From positions 257,438,812 to 257,502,811 of the forward strand of contig NC_134531.1 of the NCBI RefSeq assembly GCF_050624435.1: 64,000 nt of DNA. Direction: 5' to 3'. The stretch comes from Tenrec ecaudatus (taxonomy: Eukaryota > Chordata > Mammalia > Afrosoricida > Tenrecidae). Each line of letters starts with the position of its first letter. Position 1 is the first letter of the stretch. The notes under the pieces are model-generated. The model was not told where the DNA came from. It saw nothing but the letters and a program-made list of their open reading frames with translations, and searched no databases. The position numbers and the translations under genes are program-made. Shown here one piece after another: positions 12,516 to 23,706 of this stretch.

Positions 12516-14084
12516 GGCAACACTGAATTTATTCCTAACTGCCAGAGGTAGGTATTGGAGTTATAAACTACAGTCCTCGTGCTAGCTACTCTTCTTTAGG
12601 AAATGAGTTATTAGGCGTATGATGCGATGAACAGCTCCTTTCTATGCCAAACGGACTAAATTTTATTCTTTTCAGATACAAGTTAGATAATAACAAAATA
12701 AAAATAATGGGTGTGCTCAAGAAAATCTTTTCACAGAATTTAATCCTAATCCAGCTTCCATTGTGAACACAAAAATGGAGATGCGTCTCCGGGAAAGGGG
12801 TAGCTAGCATGCAATTTTTAAAGCAACAGACATTTCTTCCTTTATTTGTGAACATCTTGTCTTATTTCCTTCCAGTTATATTTTTTCTTCAATGAACAGC
12901 AAATATGTCATTTCTATCATTCTCCTGCTGGTGGCCTTCTGGAACATGATTGAATTACCCAATCTTTGGAAGGAACACGCTGTTTTATGTCTCTGGTGAC
13001 ATGGATTTTGCAGATTCTCTTGCTCTGGGGCCATTCGCAGGTTATTACAGATTTTAAGCCATTTTCACTGAGTAATGTTCTCCTGAAGGAAATGAAGGAA
13101 TGGAAACTCTTTGACTAGATGCAGTTCTCCCAGGCACTAAAGTACAGTGAGGAACTTCTCCTACATCTTAATGAAAGACTGAAAGTGTGAGAAATCAATC
13201 TAAGGTTTCTCACACTAGCCAGGAGAAAATCGGCAACAAATTTACCTGCTTTACTTGTTAAACGACATTTCTGATTGTGACTTCAGACTTGCCGACTAAG
13301 AGCCTCCAGAGGAACGTCCAGCTATAGTAGTCTCTCGTGTACTATGTATTCCAGTTACACAACTTACACTGAGAGCCGTGGATATTTGCTCTGATTTGTT
13401 TGGTACATTTTATTTTTGGTAATATGTGCTACATACAATGTTGCAGCATGTCATTTACTGATGGTATCAGCCTTAGATATAAGGTTCCAGCCCTGAGATA
13501 AATAAAGATTAGATTTATTAAGATGCTGATCATAAAAGACAGCAATAATGAAAACTAAAAATGAAAGGAGAGAGAGATTCACCTTATGTCAGGTCTCATT
13601 TATGATGGCATAGACATAGAAACATACCCGTGCCGTAAGTTCAGGACTACCGGTATTATTGTGGTTTTATTTCTGGATAACAAGGTATCACCATGAATGG
13701 CTTAGAACAGTACACATTTATTATTTCATCATTTAAATGGGTCAGGATCTAAGCCACAGGCTAAATGGATTCTCTTTCAGAGCTTCATACGGCTGCACTT
13801 GAATTGTTCGCCTGACCATCTTCCTTTTGGAGTTTAGAGTCCTCTCACAATACCCTCCAAAATTCAGATGATAATTGTATCACTGAGGGTCCTGGCTTTT
13901 AAATGACTGTTGATTTGAGACCACCCTCAAGTTGTAAAGGCCACCTGAAGTTTCTCGCCATGTGGCTTGCTCTATAAGCAATTGACAGTGTGATATATAT
14001 GCTTCATAGAATGTCAAAGAGAAGAAAACTATTGTTAAGTTCTGATGCGTTGGTTCCACCTCACCATGGCCCCACGTACAACAT
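12516..14084. other. Mostly unassigned sequence
   Basis: 13650-13980 contains word order like an old mammal-wide repeat ('atggcttagaacagtacac', 'atttattatttcatc') that I cannot name. No ORF of interest, no RNA gene seen. Confidence 0.4.
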
Positions 14085-14325
14085 TAGGACACATGGAATG
14101 GACCTCTTCACAACTGTGGCTGTGTGTGAGCCCACTGTTGCAGCCACTGTATCAATTCATCTCCTCGAGGCCCCTCTTCTCTTTCACTGACTCTGTATTT
14201 TACCACACATGATGGCTTGCTCCAGGGAGTGGTCGTTTTGATAACATATCCAAATTACATGAGAAAAAGCCTCACTATCTTCTCTCCAAGAAGCATTCTG
14301 GCTGTATGTTCTCCAAGACAGAAGT
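14085..14325 (-). repeat. RTE (BovB-type) LINE, 3'-terminal fragment
   Basis: Antisense 3' end: 'gagcccactgttgcagccac', 'tgtatcaattcatctcctcg', 'tgatggcttgctccagggag', 'aagaagcattctggctgtat'. Same segment as 1085-1395 but better preserved. Confidence 0.8.
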
Positions 14326-14394
14326 ACGTAAAAAATTGGAAATCTGCATAAAGTAACTCAATTGGTTAGTTATTAGTTATTTTCCAGGTGGAAC

Positions 14395-14590
14395 AAGGCC
14401 CTCTATAGGCATAATGGTTAAATACCTGCCTGTTATTCCAAAGGGTTGCTGGATCGCTCTTTCCAGGAGAAAAGACCTGGTTACCTCCTCGGGTGAAGAT
14501 AGTAGACTAGTAATCCGAAAGGAGTAGTTCCAATCTCTCAGACAGGGCTGCTGTGAATCTGAGTCACTCGGTGGCACATAGCAATACCGT
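14395..14590 (+). repeat. AfroSINE, variant subfamily
   Basis: Head 'ggccctctataggcataatg', middle 'ggagaaaagacctggttacc', tail 'gctgctgtgaatctgagtc' plus 'actcggtggcacatagcaa'. The middle and tail differ from the other copies, suggesting a separate subfamily. Confidence 0.75.
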
Positions 14591-14934
14591 GGGAAAGAGC
14601 TGTGTCGTGCTCTAGTTAAATGCTTGGCTATTAACAAAAAACAGACACTTCCAACAAACACAGATGCTTCACTGAAGAAAGACCTGCCAAACTGACCCCC
14701 CAAAAGATCACTATTAACAAGACGAATGCCTACTGTGAGTTGAAAATTCACAGACAACACCCACCACCGCCCATGAGGAAAGAGCTATGCACATGTTGCA
14801 TAACCCATTTGTAGGCTTCCTGTGAACCTGATGATGTATTTGTTATTTTATCTGGATTCTCCAAATGTTAAAATAGAGGTCTGGGAAAGTAGATAATTTT
14901 GTAAAGGGCATAAATTTTAGTCATAAAATCAAAC
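14591..14934. other. Unassigned sequence
   Basis: Nothing recognised. Confidence 0.5.
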
Positions 14935-15115
14935 CCAATCAAGGGTACTACCGTCTAGTGATTTCAATTTATATAGACTCTTAGAGTAGAATTAGCCCTT
15001 TTGGGTGTCAAAGGCCTTAAGTGTTTATGTGAGCCGACAATATCATATTTTTGCCATAGATGACTGGTGGCTTTGGAAACATTGACTTTGTGGTCAACAG
15101 CCTAGTGTGTCACCA
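14935..15115 (-). repeat. AfroSINE, diverged antisense copy
   Basis: Antisense tail near 'aaacccaatcaagggtact' and 'agtgatttcaatttata'; the antisense box-B region is 'gactttgtggtcaacagcc' and the end is 'tgtgtcacc'. About two thirds of positions follow the consensus by eye. Confidence 0.65.
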
Positions 15116-15265
15116 AAGCTTCTTATTTTAGTCATAAATATTTGAAAATTCCACTTACATCTCCAGGTTAATTGACTAGGACTTTTTTTTGTGTTACAGA
15201 AAGCAGATGATCAATTACCTCTTCAATGAAAGCACTTTATGGCGCTGGAGATTTTTTTCTTTAAT

Positions 15266-15439
15266 AAAGTTTTTTAAAAATTCGTTTAATCATTTTACTG
15301 GGGACTTGCACAACTCTTATCACAATCCATCCATGTATCAAACACTTTTCTACATTTGTTTCCTTCATCATTCTCAAAATATTTGCTTCCTATTTAAGCC
15401 CTTGGTATCAGCTCCTCATTTTTCCCCTCCCCCAGGACT
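15266..15439 (-). repeat. LINE-1 family A 3'-terminal scrap
   Basis: About 170 bp of the antisense L1 3' terminus ('gcacaactcttatcacaatc', 'cttcctatttaagcccttgg'), interrupted at 15440 by the start of a second, longer antisense copy. Either a nested insertion or a duplicated tail. Confidence 0.75.
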
Positions 15440-16745
15440 ATTTTTTAAACGTTTTATTAGGAGCTCATACAACTCTTATCACAATCCATACATACATCAA
15501 TTGTGTAAAGCACATCTGTACATTCATTGCCCTCATCATTTTCAAAACATTTACTCTCCACTTAAGCCCTTGGCATCAGGTCCTCTTTTTTTCCCCCCTC
15601 CCTCCCCACTCCTCCCTCCCCCTCCCTTATGAGTCCTTGATAATTTATAAATTATTATTATTATTTCACCCCCTTTTCTGTTGTCCATCCCTCAGGGAGG
15701 AGGTCACATGTAGCTCCTTGTAATCAATTTCCTCTTTCCAACCCACAATCCCTCTACCCTCCCAGTATCGCCACTCACACCCCTGATCCTGAATGTGTCA
15801 TCTGACCTGGATTCACTGTGTTTCCAGTTCATATCTATACAAGTGTACATCATCTGGTCTAGCCAGACTTGCAAAGTAGAATCGGATCATGATAGTGGGG
15901 CGGGGGGAAAGGGTAGAGGAAGCATTTAGGAACTAGAGAAAAGTTGTATTTTCATTGTTGCTACATTGCACCTTGACTGGCTCATCTTCTCCTGTAGACC
16001 CCTCTGCAAGGGGATCTCCAGTGGCCGACAAATGGGCTTTGGATCTCCATTGTGCACTCCCCCACTCATTCACTATGGTAATTTTTTTTGTTCTGATGAT
16101 GCCTTATACCTGATCCCTTCAACACCTCATGATCGCACAGCCTGGTGTGCTTCTTCCATGTGGGTTTGTTGCTTCTGAGCTAGATGGCCGCTTGTTTACT
16201 TTCAAGCCTTTACGACCCCAGAAGATAAGACGATATACCTTTGATAGCCAGGCACCATCACCTTCCTTTGCCATATTTGCTTATACACCCGTTTGTTCAC
16301 AGCGATTGTGTCATGGAGGTGTGCACCCAATGATATGATTTTTTGTTCTTTGATGCCTGATAACTGATCCCATCAAAACCTCATGATCACACAGGCTGGT
16401 GTGCTTCTTCCATGTGGGCTTTGTTGCTTCTGAGCTAGATGGCAGCTTGATTATCTTCAAGCGTTTAAGACCCCAAACGCTATATCTTTTGATAGCCGGG
16501 CACCATCGGCTTTCTTTGCCACATTTGCTTATTCACCCGCTGTGTCTTCAGTTGTTGTGTTGGGAGGTTGGACATCATAGAATGCCAATTTAATAGAAGA
16601 AAATATTCTTGCATTGAGGGAGTACTTGAGTGGAGGCCCAATGTCCTTCTGCTACCTTAATACTAAACCTATAAATATAGGTACATAGGTCTATTTCCCC
16701 ATCCTCATATATATTTGCATATGTACATTTCTTTAAAACCCAACT
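15440..16745 (-). repeat. LINE-1 family A 3' UTR, truncated antisense copy
   Basis: Reads in antisense from the terminal 'gttttattaggagctcatac' through the C-rich tract (15595-15630) and two internal tandem units starting near 16097 and 16351, then 'tattcttgcattgaggga'. It stops within the 3' UTR near 16745, where a pyrimidine microsatellite begins. No coding sequence included. Confidence 0.88.
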
Positions 16746-16797
16746 AGGCCTTCTCTTCTCTTCTCTTCTCTTCTCTTCTCTTCTCTTCTCTTCTCTT

Positions 16798-16860
<63 letters not shown>

Positions 16861-16862
16861 TC
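16746..16862 (+). repeat. (TTCTC)n / (TC)n microsatellite
   Basis: About eleven TTCTC pentamers followed by about 25 TC dinucleotides with one interruption. A pure polypyrimidine strand of about 115 nt, abutting the 5'-truncation point of the L1 copy. Confidence 0.95.
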
Positions 16863-18242
16863 TTAAACTGGACTGCACTCTTATATTTTGTTGTTTAATC
16901 TATTTAAACATTATCTGCAATTGTGACTTGATCCTTCTTAAACAGTCTCACAGCTGCTTAATTGTATAGAAATAAATTCCTAAGTCTTTATTTTTGCATT
17001 AAGGTATCTGATTGCTTAAGGTTCAAATCCAGTTTGACGATTTCATCTTCTTCAAAATTATCAGGAGCAAAACCTTCTCATCATTCAGTGAAAGCATAGC
17101 TAAGCATAAGTCAAAAGATATTCCTATTAAGATTCCCTGTAGACCATTCATGCATGGGTTTATTTTTTTAATGTGTGTAAATATATTTAAATGCATTAAG
17201 ATGATGATAACTTATCTTAATAATACACTTGTCTTATTCTCATTGGGGTGACTTCAAAATAAATGCCCCAATAAAAAGAGTAGCTACTGAAAGGATCTGC
17301 TGGATCTCCCGCCAAAAATAATCTTGATAGAATTTCTTGAAGATCATGGGGGATTATCTTGAAGAAAGTTTTAAATAATTGAAAACTTCGTTAGTCAGGG
17401 GGGAAATAAAATGGGAACATTGCACTTAGGACTTCTTATTTTCCTACCATAATTTATTCTTCAAGGATAGCAAGGGTTATCTGATATCATTGGGAAATCT
17501 TACCCCCTCCATCACAATGCCCTGATCCTGCCTATTTAAATTTCTCTTGAATCCCAAAATTTAAATAGCATTTAAAGTGATACAATTTGAGTTCCTACTA
17601 CCACAATTACTACTGAAAAACTGCTACGTTTAGGAGTCTACTGCTACTCAAAAAACTGCTAGTTTTTAAGTTATAAATCTAAGAGTACAGAATTCTTTAA
17701 AGGAAAGTCATAGAGATAGAAATACTTTCTTTAGAAGCATATAGAACTAGATGAAGGATATGTACAGAAACACTAGAATTACATTTTTATAATTTAATTA
17801 AGAAGCTTCCTTTTTAACTTACCCTCGTACATTTTGTCATAAATGTCCTGTTCTTTACAATCTTACTAATTTTTGTTTATTATTTATAGTAGGGAGATTT
17901 ATAATTTCCCAAAGATTTCCTTGACCTGACACCTGAAATCTGTGACACTATCTGCTGCAGAGCAAGAGGAAGTCACATGGGAATTGAAATTGATAATCAG
18001 CTGTATTTAAAATCGGGAGTGATTCCAACATAATCCTGGCAAGTAGAAGTGTTAAGTTTACAGCGACTCCCTGTGAGAAGAACTGAAATGGATATTGCTG
18101 TCTTTGAAGATGGAAAGTGGCCACAAGTCAAATAATATGAGCAGCCACAAAAATTTAGAAAAGGAAAGAAATGCCATAGATTACTCCTTAGAAACTCCAG
18201 AAGGAGAAGGAAACATGTGCTACTGAGAGTGCTTATCACTTT
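16863..18242. other. Mostly unassigned AT-rich sequence
   Basis: 18080-18230 ('gaagatggaaagtggccac', 'agaaactccagaaggagaa') resembles an old mammal-wide repeat that I cannot name safely. No gene recognised. Confidence 0.4.
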
Positions 18243-19503
18243 TCTGTCTGTGTGTCATGCTGTGAGGGTAGAAGCTATGCTACCAGAGTGTGTGAAATAT
18301 CAGCAGGGACACCCACGGTGAATAGGTTTCAGTGGAGCTGCCAGACTCCAAACTGACTATGGCAAAGGACAGGCTGCCAACATGTGAGGGATTGGCCACA
18401 GGAAACTATGAACTACAGTTGAGCATTATCAGATATACTGAAACCCTTAATAACATCTCAGTAGTTTCAGATATAGAACTAGAAGAGGAGTCCTTCAAGT
18501 CAAAAGGCACTCAAAATGAGATTGTGAAATATCAACCTTCTCAAAATAGAGCAAAGCATAATAACGTGGATGTAGTAAAGTGTTCGAACCCTTCGTCTGC
18601 TGATAAGGCATGACTCCTAAAGGCTCGAAATTGAAAGAAACAGCTGCAGACATCTATTACTTATTCAAAATTGGAATGTGTAAAGTATGACTCTAGGAAA
18701 ATTGAAAATCATCAAAAATGAAATGAAAAGCATAAATATAGATATCCTAAACATTATTGAGTTGAAATGGACTGGTATTGGCTATTTTGAATAAAGAAAT
18801 CTGACGCTTTACTCTGTCAGCAGTGGCAACTTTAAGAAGCATGGTGTTGCATTAATTGTCCCAAAGGTCATTTGAAGATCGACTTTGAAATACAATGCTG
18901 TCTATAATAGGATTATATTTTTACACATACAAGGAAAGCAACTATTATTGCAATTTATTCATCAACTACTAAAGTCAATGATGAGGAAATTGAAGAATTC
19001 TACCTGAAATTAATCAAACATGAGATCAAAATATATGGGTAATTATTTGGAATTGAAATGTGAAAGTTGGAAACAAAGAGAAGTGGGTTATATTTGGAAT
19101 GTGTGGCTTTGGTTATAGAAATGAAGCTGGAAATTGCCTGATAGAATTCTGCAACACCAACAACTTCATTGAAGATACCTTTTTTTCAACAACGTAACTG
19201 GCTACTATTTAGGGGGGCCTTCACCAGATGAAATCACAGAAATCAAATTGACTGCATTTGTGGAAAGAGATGATGGAGGAGCTCAGTATCAGCAGTCACA
19301 AAAGCTCAGGGGATAACTGTGGAGCACATTATCAGTTGATCATACTTAAGTTCTGATTGAAGTTGAAGAAAATCGACTAGAGCCAAAATACCATCCTGAG
19401 TATATCCCAGCTGAAGTTAGAGAATATCTCAAGAATAGATTTGACTCATTAATCATGAATGACAGAAAATCTGTCAAACTGTAGGAAGACAGCAAGAACA
19501 TTG
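18243..19503 (+). repeat. RTE (BovB-type) LINE, 5' part with endonuclease
   Basis: Begins in the RTE 5' region ('catgctgtgagggtagaagc') and continues through a decayed AP-endonuclease. Conceptual translation gives pieces of the 'ELKWTGIG' motif (about 18760), 'WNVKVGNK' (about 19055) and 'NEAGNCLIEFCN' (about 19125). The last is in the position of the conserved …NEAG…LIEFC block of BovB-type proteins. Frameshifts and stops throughout. The copy continues after three later insertions at 20023, 20515 and 29807. Confidence 0.85.
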
Positions 19504-20022
19504 AGTTAGTTAGTTTATTGTGCCAACCTAGCCTATAAACGCATGTGGGGTTAATTGAACAGCAGAGGGATAAATGGTTCGGTGATCCTTGCCTTTCTAG
19601 TTCTCAGGTTTCTTGCTTTCTGATGGTTTTACCAGGGTGCAGCTGCCTTAGCAGGTTCCCTGATTCAGCTGGCAAGGCTCACTTCCTGCAAGACATCCCT
19701 GAGGAGAAGCTGCATGGACCTATGCCGATGCAACCCTGGGTGCTGAAGCAGCCATGTGGAGACCCCTGCCAGCACTGAGATGCTTACACATTCACTGACA
19801 GCTTTCCTCCTGCAGTCAGCATCATTGCATGTGTTTTGTGAGATGGAGGAGGACTTTGTGTATTGGTGTTGGACATATAGGTTGATATTGGACTCATGCA
19901 CTTGGACAGCACTGGGTTGGGATGTTTTCTTGAGGTGCACTTACCCTTTATATAAAATGCGCTCTTATACATATGAGTTTCTGTGGATTTGTTTCTCTAA
20001 AGTACCCAGACTAACACACGCA
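19504..20022 (+). repeat. Family B L1M-like 3' end inserted in the RTE
   Basis: Starts 'ttagttagtttattgtgcca' and ends 'tttgtttctctaaagtaccc' + 'agactaacacac'. RTE sequence resumes immediately after (acatgaagaaagca-like text near 20026), so this copy is a later insertion into the RTE element. Confidence 0.7.
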
Positions 20023-20155
20023 TCAAACATAAAGAAAGTAAAAAGTCACTGAAACTGGAGGAAAGAAGGGAAATATCAAAAAAGATGTCAAAATGACTCT
20101 GAAACTTGCTTTTGATCACAGAGGAGATAAAACAGATGGAGGAAATGATACAGTA
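20023..20155 (+). repeat. RTE LINE, continuation
   Basis: 'gactctgaaacttgcttttg' and 'atggaggaaatgatacagt' continue the linker between the endonuclease and RT domains of the same RTE copy. Confidence 0.7.
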
Positions 20156-20159
20156 AGGG

Positions 20160-20480
20160 GGAAATAGGGAACTGGTAGCATTGATGACTGCATAACTCCT
20201 CTGTGAGATAGAACAACAGAATTTTTGTGAATGGATATATTAGATTGTGTAAGATATGGAAGGTGCACTATTACACTGGTGGAAAAAGCATTCATGGGGT
20301 GTCGGGTGGGGGTTGGAGGAGATAAAGGGGAGCTGACAGTAAGGAATTCAAGAAGAAAAAATCTTTTGGAGCTGAGTGTGGTAGAAATTGTACAATACTA
20401 CTTGATGTGATTGAACTATGGTATGTTATGATATATGTAAAAGCTCCCATTAAATGATTTAAAATTTTTAAAACTTTTTG
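20160..20480 (+). repeat. Ancient L1-type tail (like 2601-2998)
   Basis: 'cttttggagctgagtgtggt', 'aattgtacaatactacttga', then 'cccattaaatgattt' mirror the old L1 3' UTR tail. The RTE reading resumes after an AT-rich stretch at about 20515, so this too is an insertion. Confidence 0.5.
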
Positions 20481-20514
20481 ATTAAATTAATGATTTAAAT
20501 ATTTTTTAAAATTT

Positions 20515-20994
20515 TAATGGAAAAATTCAAAGGATAGCTAAAGTGAAAATTATAATAAATGTGCAAAGATAGTGTTAAAAACAAAAAAACATATTCAGCA
20601 TTTCTTAATCTGAAAGTGCTGAAAAATTAATTCATACCTTGAGTTATATTATTTAAAGCTTCTATGAACAAAATTTTAAACTAAAGAGACAAATCAAAAG
20701 ATGATGAAGGACTGCAGGGTCACTCTACCAAAAAAGAATTGGTCAGCAGTTAACCAATTCCAGCGGTATCATGTGATCAAGAACCAATGATAGTGAGAGA
20801 AGTCCAAATTGCACTGACAGCCTTGCAAAAAAGGCTCTACTGTGTGGATCATAACAAACTATGGATAACCTTATGAAGAAAGGGAATTTTAGAACACCTC
20901 CTTATGCTAATGTGGAACCTGTGCATAGATGAAGAAGCAGTTGTTCAAATATAAGGGAAAACTGAGTGGGGTAAAATCAGGAAAGGTATGTGTC
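20515..20994 (+). repeat. RTE LINE, reverse-transcriptase part
   Basis: 'aatgtgcaaagatagtgtta', 'gtggatcataacaaactatg' (the CVDHNKLW motif of the BovB RT), 'aggaaaggtatgtgtcaggg' (the VRQGC motif). Internally deleted between about 20840 and 20845. The reading continues at 29807 on the other side of the full-length L1. Confidence 0.85.
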
Positions 20995-21009
20995 AGGGTT
21001 ATATCTTTT
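20995..21009 (+). other. Target-site duplication of the full-length L1 (3' side)
   Basis: AGGGTTATATCTTTT, identical over 15 bp to 29807-29821. It lies directly beside the poly(T) that is the antisense poly(A) tail. The inferred nick, CTTTT/CA, is a normal L1 endonuclease site (consensus TTTT/AA). Confidence 0.95.
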
Positions 21010-21147
21010 TTTCTTCTTTTTTTTTTTAAATAATTTATTGAGGCTGATACAATTCTTTTCACAGTTCATACATATACATACATCAATTGTATAAAGCACG
21101 TCTGTACAGTCTTTGCCCTAATCATTTTTTTCTCTTTTCTTCTTTTA
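21010..21147 (-). repeat. Extra distal L1 tail segment (bipartite 3' end)
   Basis: The last about 110 bp of the L1 3' end are present twice in tandem: 21030-21125 and again from about 21148. Each has its own AATAAA (antisense at 21034-21039 and 21151-21156) and is separated by A-rich sequence. Both lie inside the target-site duplication, so both arrived in one insertion. Confidence 0.8.
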
Positions 21148-21875
21148 CATTTTATTAGGGACTCCAACAACTCTTACCACAATCCATACATATACATACA
21201 TCAATTGTATAAAGCACATCCATACATTCCCTGCCCCAATCATTCTCAAGGCATTTGCTCTCCACTTAAGCCCCTTGCATCAGGTCCTCTTTTTTTTCCC
21301 CCCCTCCCTCCCCTTTCCCCCCTCCCTCATATGCCCTTGGTAATTTATACCTCGTTATTTTGTCATATCTTGCCCTTTTCGGGGTCTCCCTTCCCCTCTT
21401 CTCTGCTGTCCCTCTCCCAGGGAAGAGGTCACATGTGGCTCCTTGTAATCAGTTCCCCCTTTCCAACCCACTCACCCTCCACTCTCCCAGCATCGTCCCT
21501 CACGCCCTTGGTCCTGAAGGTATCATCCACCCTGGATTCCCTGTACCTCCAACCCTCATATGTACCAGTGTACAGCCTCTGTCCTATCCAGCCCTGCAAG
21601 GTAGAATTCAGATCATGGTAGTTGGGGGGAGGAAGCATCCAGGACCTGGGGGAAAGCTGTGTTCTTCATCGATACTAACTCACACCCTAATTAACCCATC
21701 TCCTCTCCTAAGCCCCTCTATGAGGGGATCTCCATTGGCCGACACTTGGGCCTTGGGTCTCCACTCTGCACTTCCCCCTTCATTTAGTATAATATATATA
21801 TACACATACATATATACATATACACATATATACACATACATACACACACTTATATCTTTTTTTTTTTTTTTTGCA

Positions 21876-22370
21876 TGATGCCTTATATCTGGTCCCTTGG
21901 GCACCTCGTGATCGCACTGGCCGGTGTGCTTCTTCCATGTGGGCTTATTTGTTTCTGAGCGAGATGGCCGCTTGTTCACCTTCAAGCCTTTAAGACCCCA
22001 GACACTATCTCTTTTGATAGCCGGGCACCATCAGCATTCTTCACCACATTTGCTTGTGCACCCATTTGTCTTCAGCGATCCTATCATGGAGGTTTGCAGT
22101 CAATGATATGATTTTTTGTTCTTTGATGCCTGGTAACTGATCCCTTTGGGACCACTTGATCACACAGGCTGGTGTGTTCTTCCATGTGGACTTTGTTGCT
22201 TCTGAGCTAGATGGCCGCTTGTTTATCTTCAAGCCTTTAAGACCCCAGTCACTATCTCTTTTGATAGCCGGGCACCATCAGCTTTCTTCACCACATTTAC
22301 TTGTTCACCCACTTTGGCTCCAGCCGTTGTGTCGGGAGAGTGAGCATCATAGAGTTCCAATTTAATAAAA
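21876..22370 (-). repeat. Tandem ~248-bp units in the L1 3' UTR
   Basis: Two head-to-tail units, starting at 21876 and 22124. Each contains 'ggtgtgcttcttccatgtgg' (or near), 'gagatggccgcttgtt..' and 'gatagccgggcaccatcag'. Other copies of this 3' UTR in the window hold none, one, two or three units. Confidence 0.9.
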
Positions 22371-23613
22371 GAAGGTATTCATGCATAGAGGGAGTGTTTG
22401 AGTAGAGGCCCAAGGTCCTTCCGCCACCTTAATACTTGACCTATAAATATCGACACAAAGATCTATTTCCCCAACCTCCTATATATATTTGCATGTACAT
22501 GTCTTTGTCTAGACCTCCATGAATGCCCTTTGACTCCTAGCTCTTTCCTCCATCTCCCTTGACCTTCCTCCTGCCCTACTACCATACTTCATCGCCACCT
22601 GGGCTAGAGTATACCTCTTCTCTAAGCAACCTTACCCTTGATCATTTCCCACCAGGCCTGCCACTCCCCCTTCTCTACCATTTGGGGTCCCATGTTTTTC
22701 CCTTGTCCCTGGGTTTGTTAACACTACTTCCTTACCCCCCCCTACCCCCCCACCCCAAGTCCCCCCTGAACTGTCGGTCCCGTTGTTTTTCATCCAGATA
22801 GTTCATCCAGCCTGTCCTATTCAGACAGACCTGTGGAGTCACTAACATGCACGAAAACTAGACAGAGGAACACAAAGCAAGAGTATACAACCAGACAACA
22901 AAACAACCAAAACAAACCACTGAAAAAGAACAGAACAAAACAGTTCACAAGAGAAAAGCTTGTAGTTAGTTCAGGGATCTTTGCTGGCCCTTAGGAGCGT
23001 TTTCCAGTCCAGTCTGTTGGGGCACCACGCCCTGGCCCCAAAGTACACTTTCAGCATTCCCTGGGGACCTTGCCACTCCCTTCCCTTGCTGTTCCGCTGC
23101 ACTCCCCCAGTGATTTGCCTCGGTGTGGTGGGATCAGGTCAGGTGCAATTCCCACACTGTGTCTCCGGTGCTGTCCCCTGTATCGCCCTTAGTCACTGAG
23201 GGGCATCATGTCTCATAGTAGGGCCAGCCATGTTGTTCTCTCTGTGGACTGGCTGCTCTACTCAGGAACATCATCATCACGGCCTGGTGGGCCAGGCTGT
23301 GCTCCACTCTCTCCTCCTGCCCCTTCATCTGCTCCCGTGTGCTCTGATCAAATATGTCCATCTCCCATAGCTGCAGGGTCAATGTCGTCTTTTGGAACAA
23401 GTTCTTTTCGGGGGAGGGGCAGGAATCCACTTAATTTATGGTGCTGGGGCCAGCCTCCCAGACCTCTCCACCGGTTCCGTCCTCCACGCCGGGATATTGC
23501 ATTCACACCTTGCGACACTGGGTTGAAGTCTGGTCCCACTTTCCCTGTGGAGATATAAACCATACCCTCCCCTTGGGTGGATTAATGCCCCATTTCTGTC
23601 ATGCTGAGTGTAC

Positions 23614-23706
23614 TTACCTCAGGGGACTCATGTTGTACCTGTCCCTTTGGGTCTGGCTTACCTCGCTTAACATAATTCCTTCCAGCTCTTCCCATGAAAT
23701 AACGTG
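23614..23706 (-). pseudogene. Lost C-terminal tail of ORF2 after a premature stop
   Basis: Reading on in the ORF2 frame past the TAA gives conserved L1 tail motifs (SWEELEGIMLSEVSQTQ, then RDRYNM) and a natural stop at 23616-23614. The TAA is therefore probably a point mutation in this copy, not the family's normal end. Confidence 0.8.

Noticed and set aside
21360..21878. 172-codon plus-strand open frame
   Set aside because: Lies antisense in the L1 3' UTR; low-complexity Pro/Ser/Leu and Tyr/Thr composition from C/T tracts and a TA-rich run.
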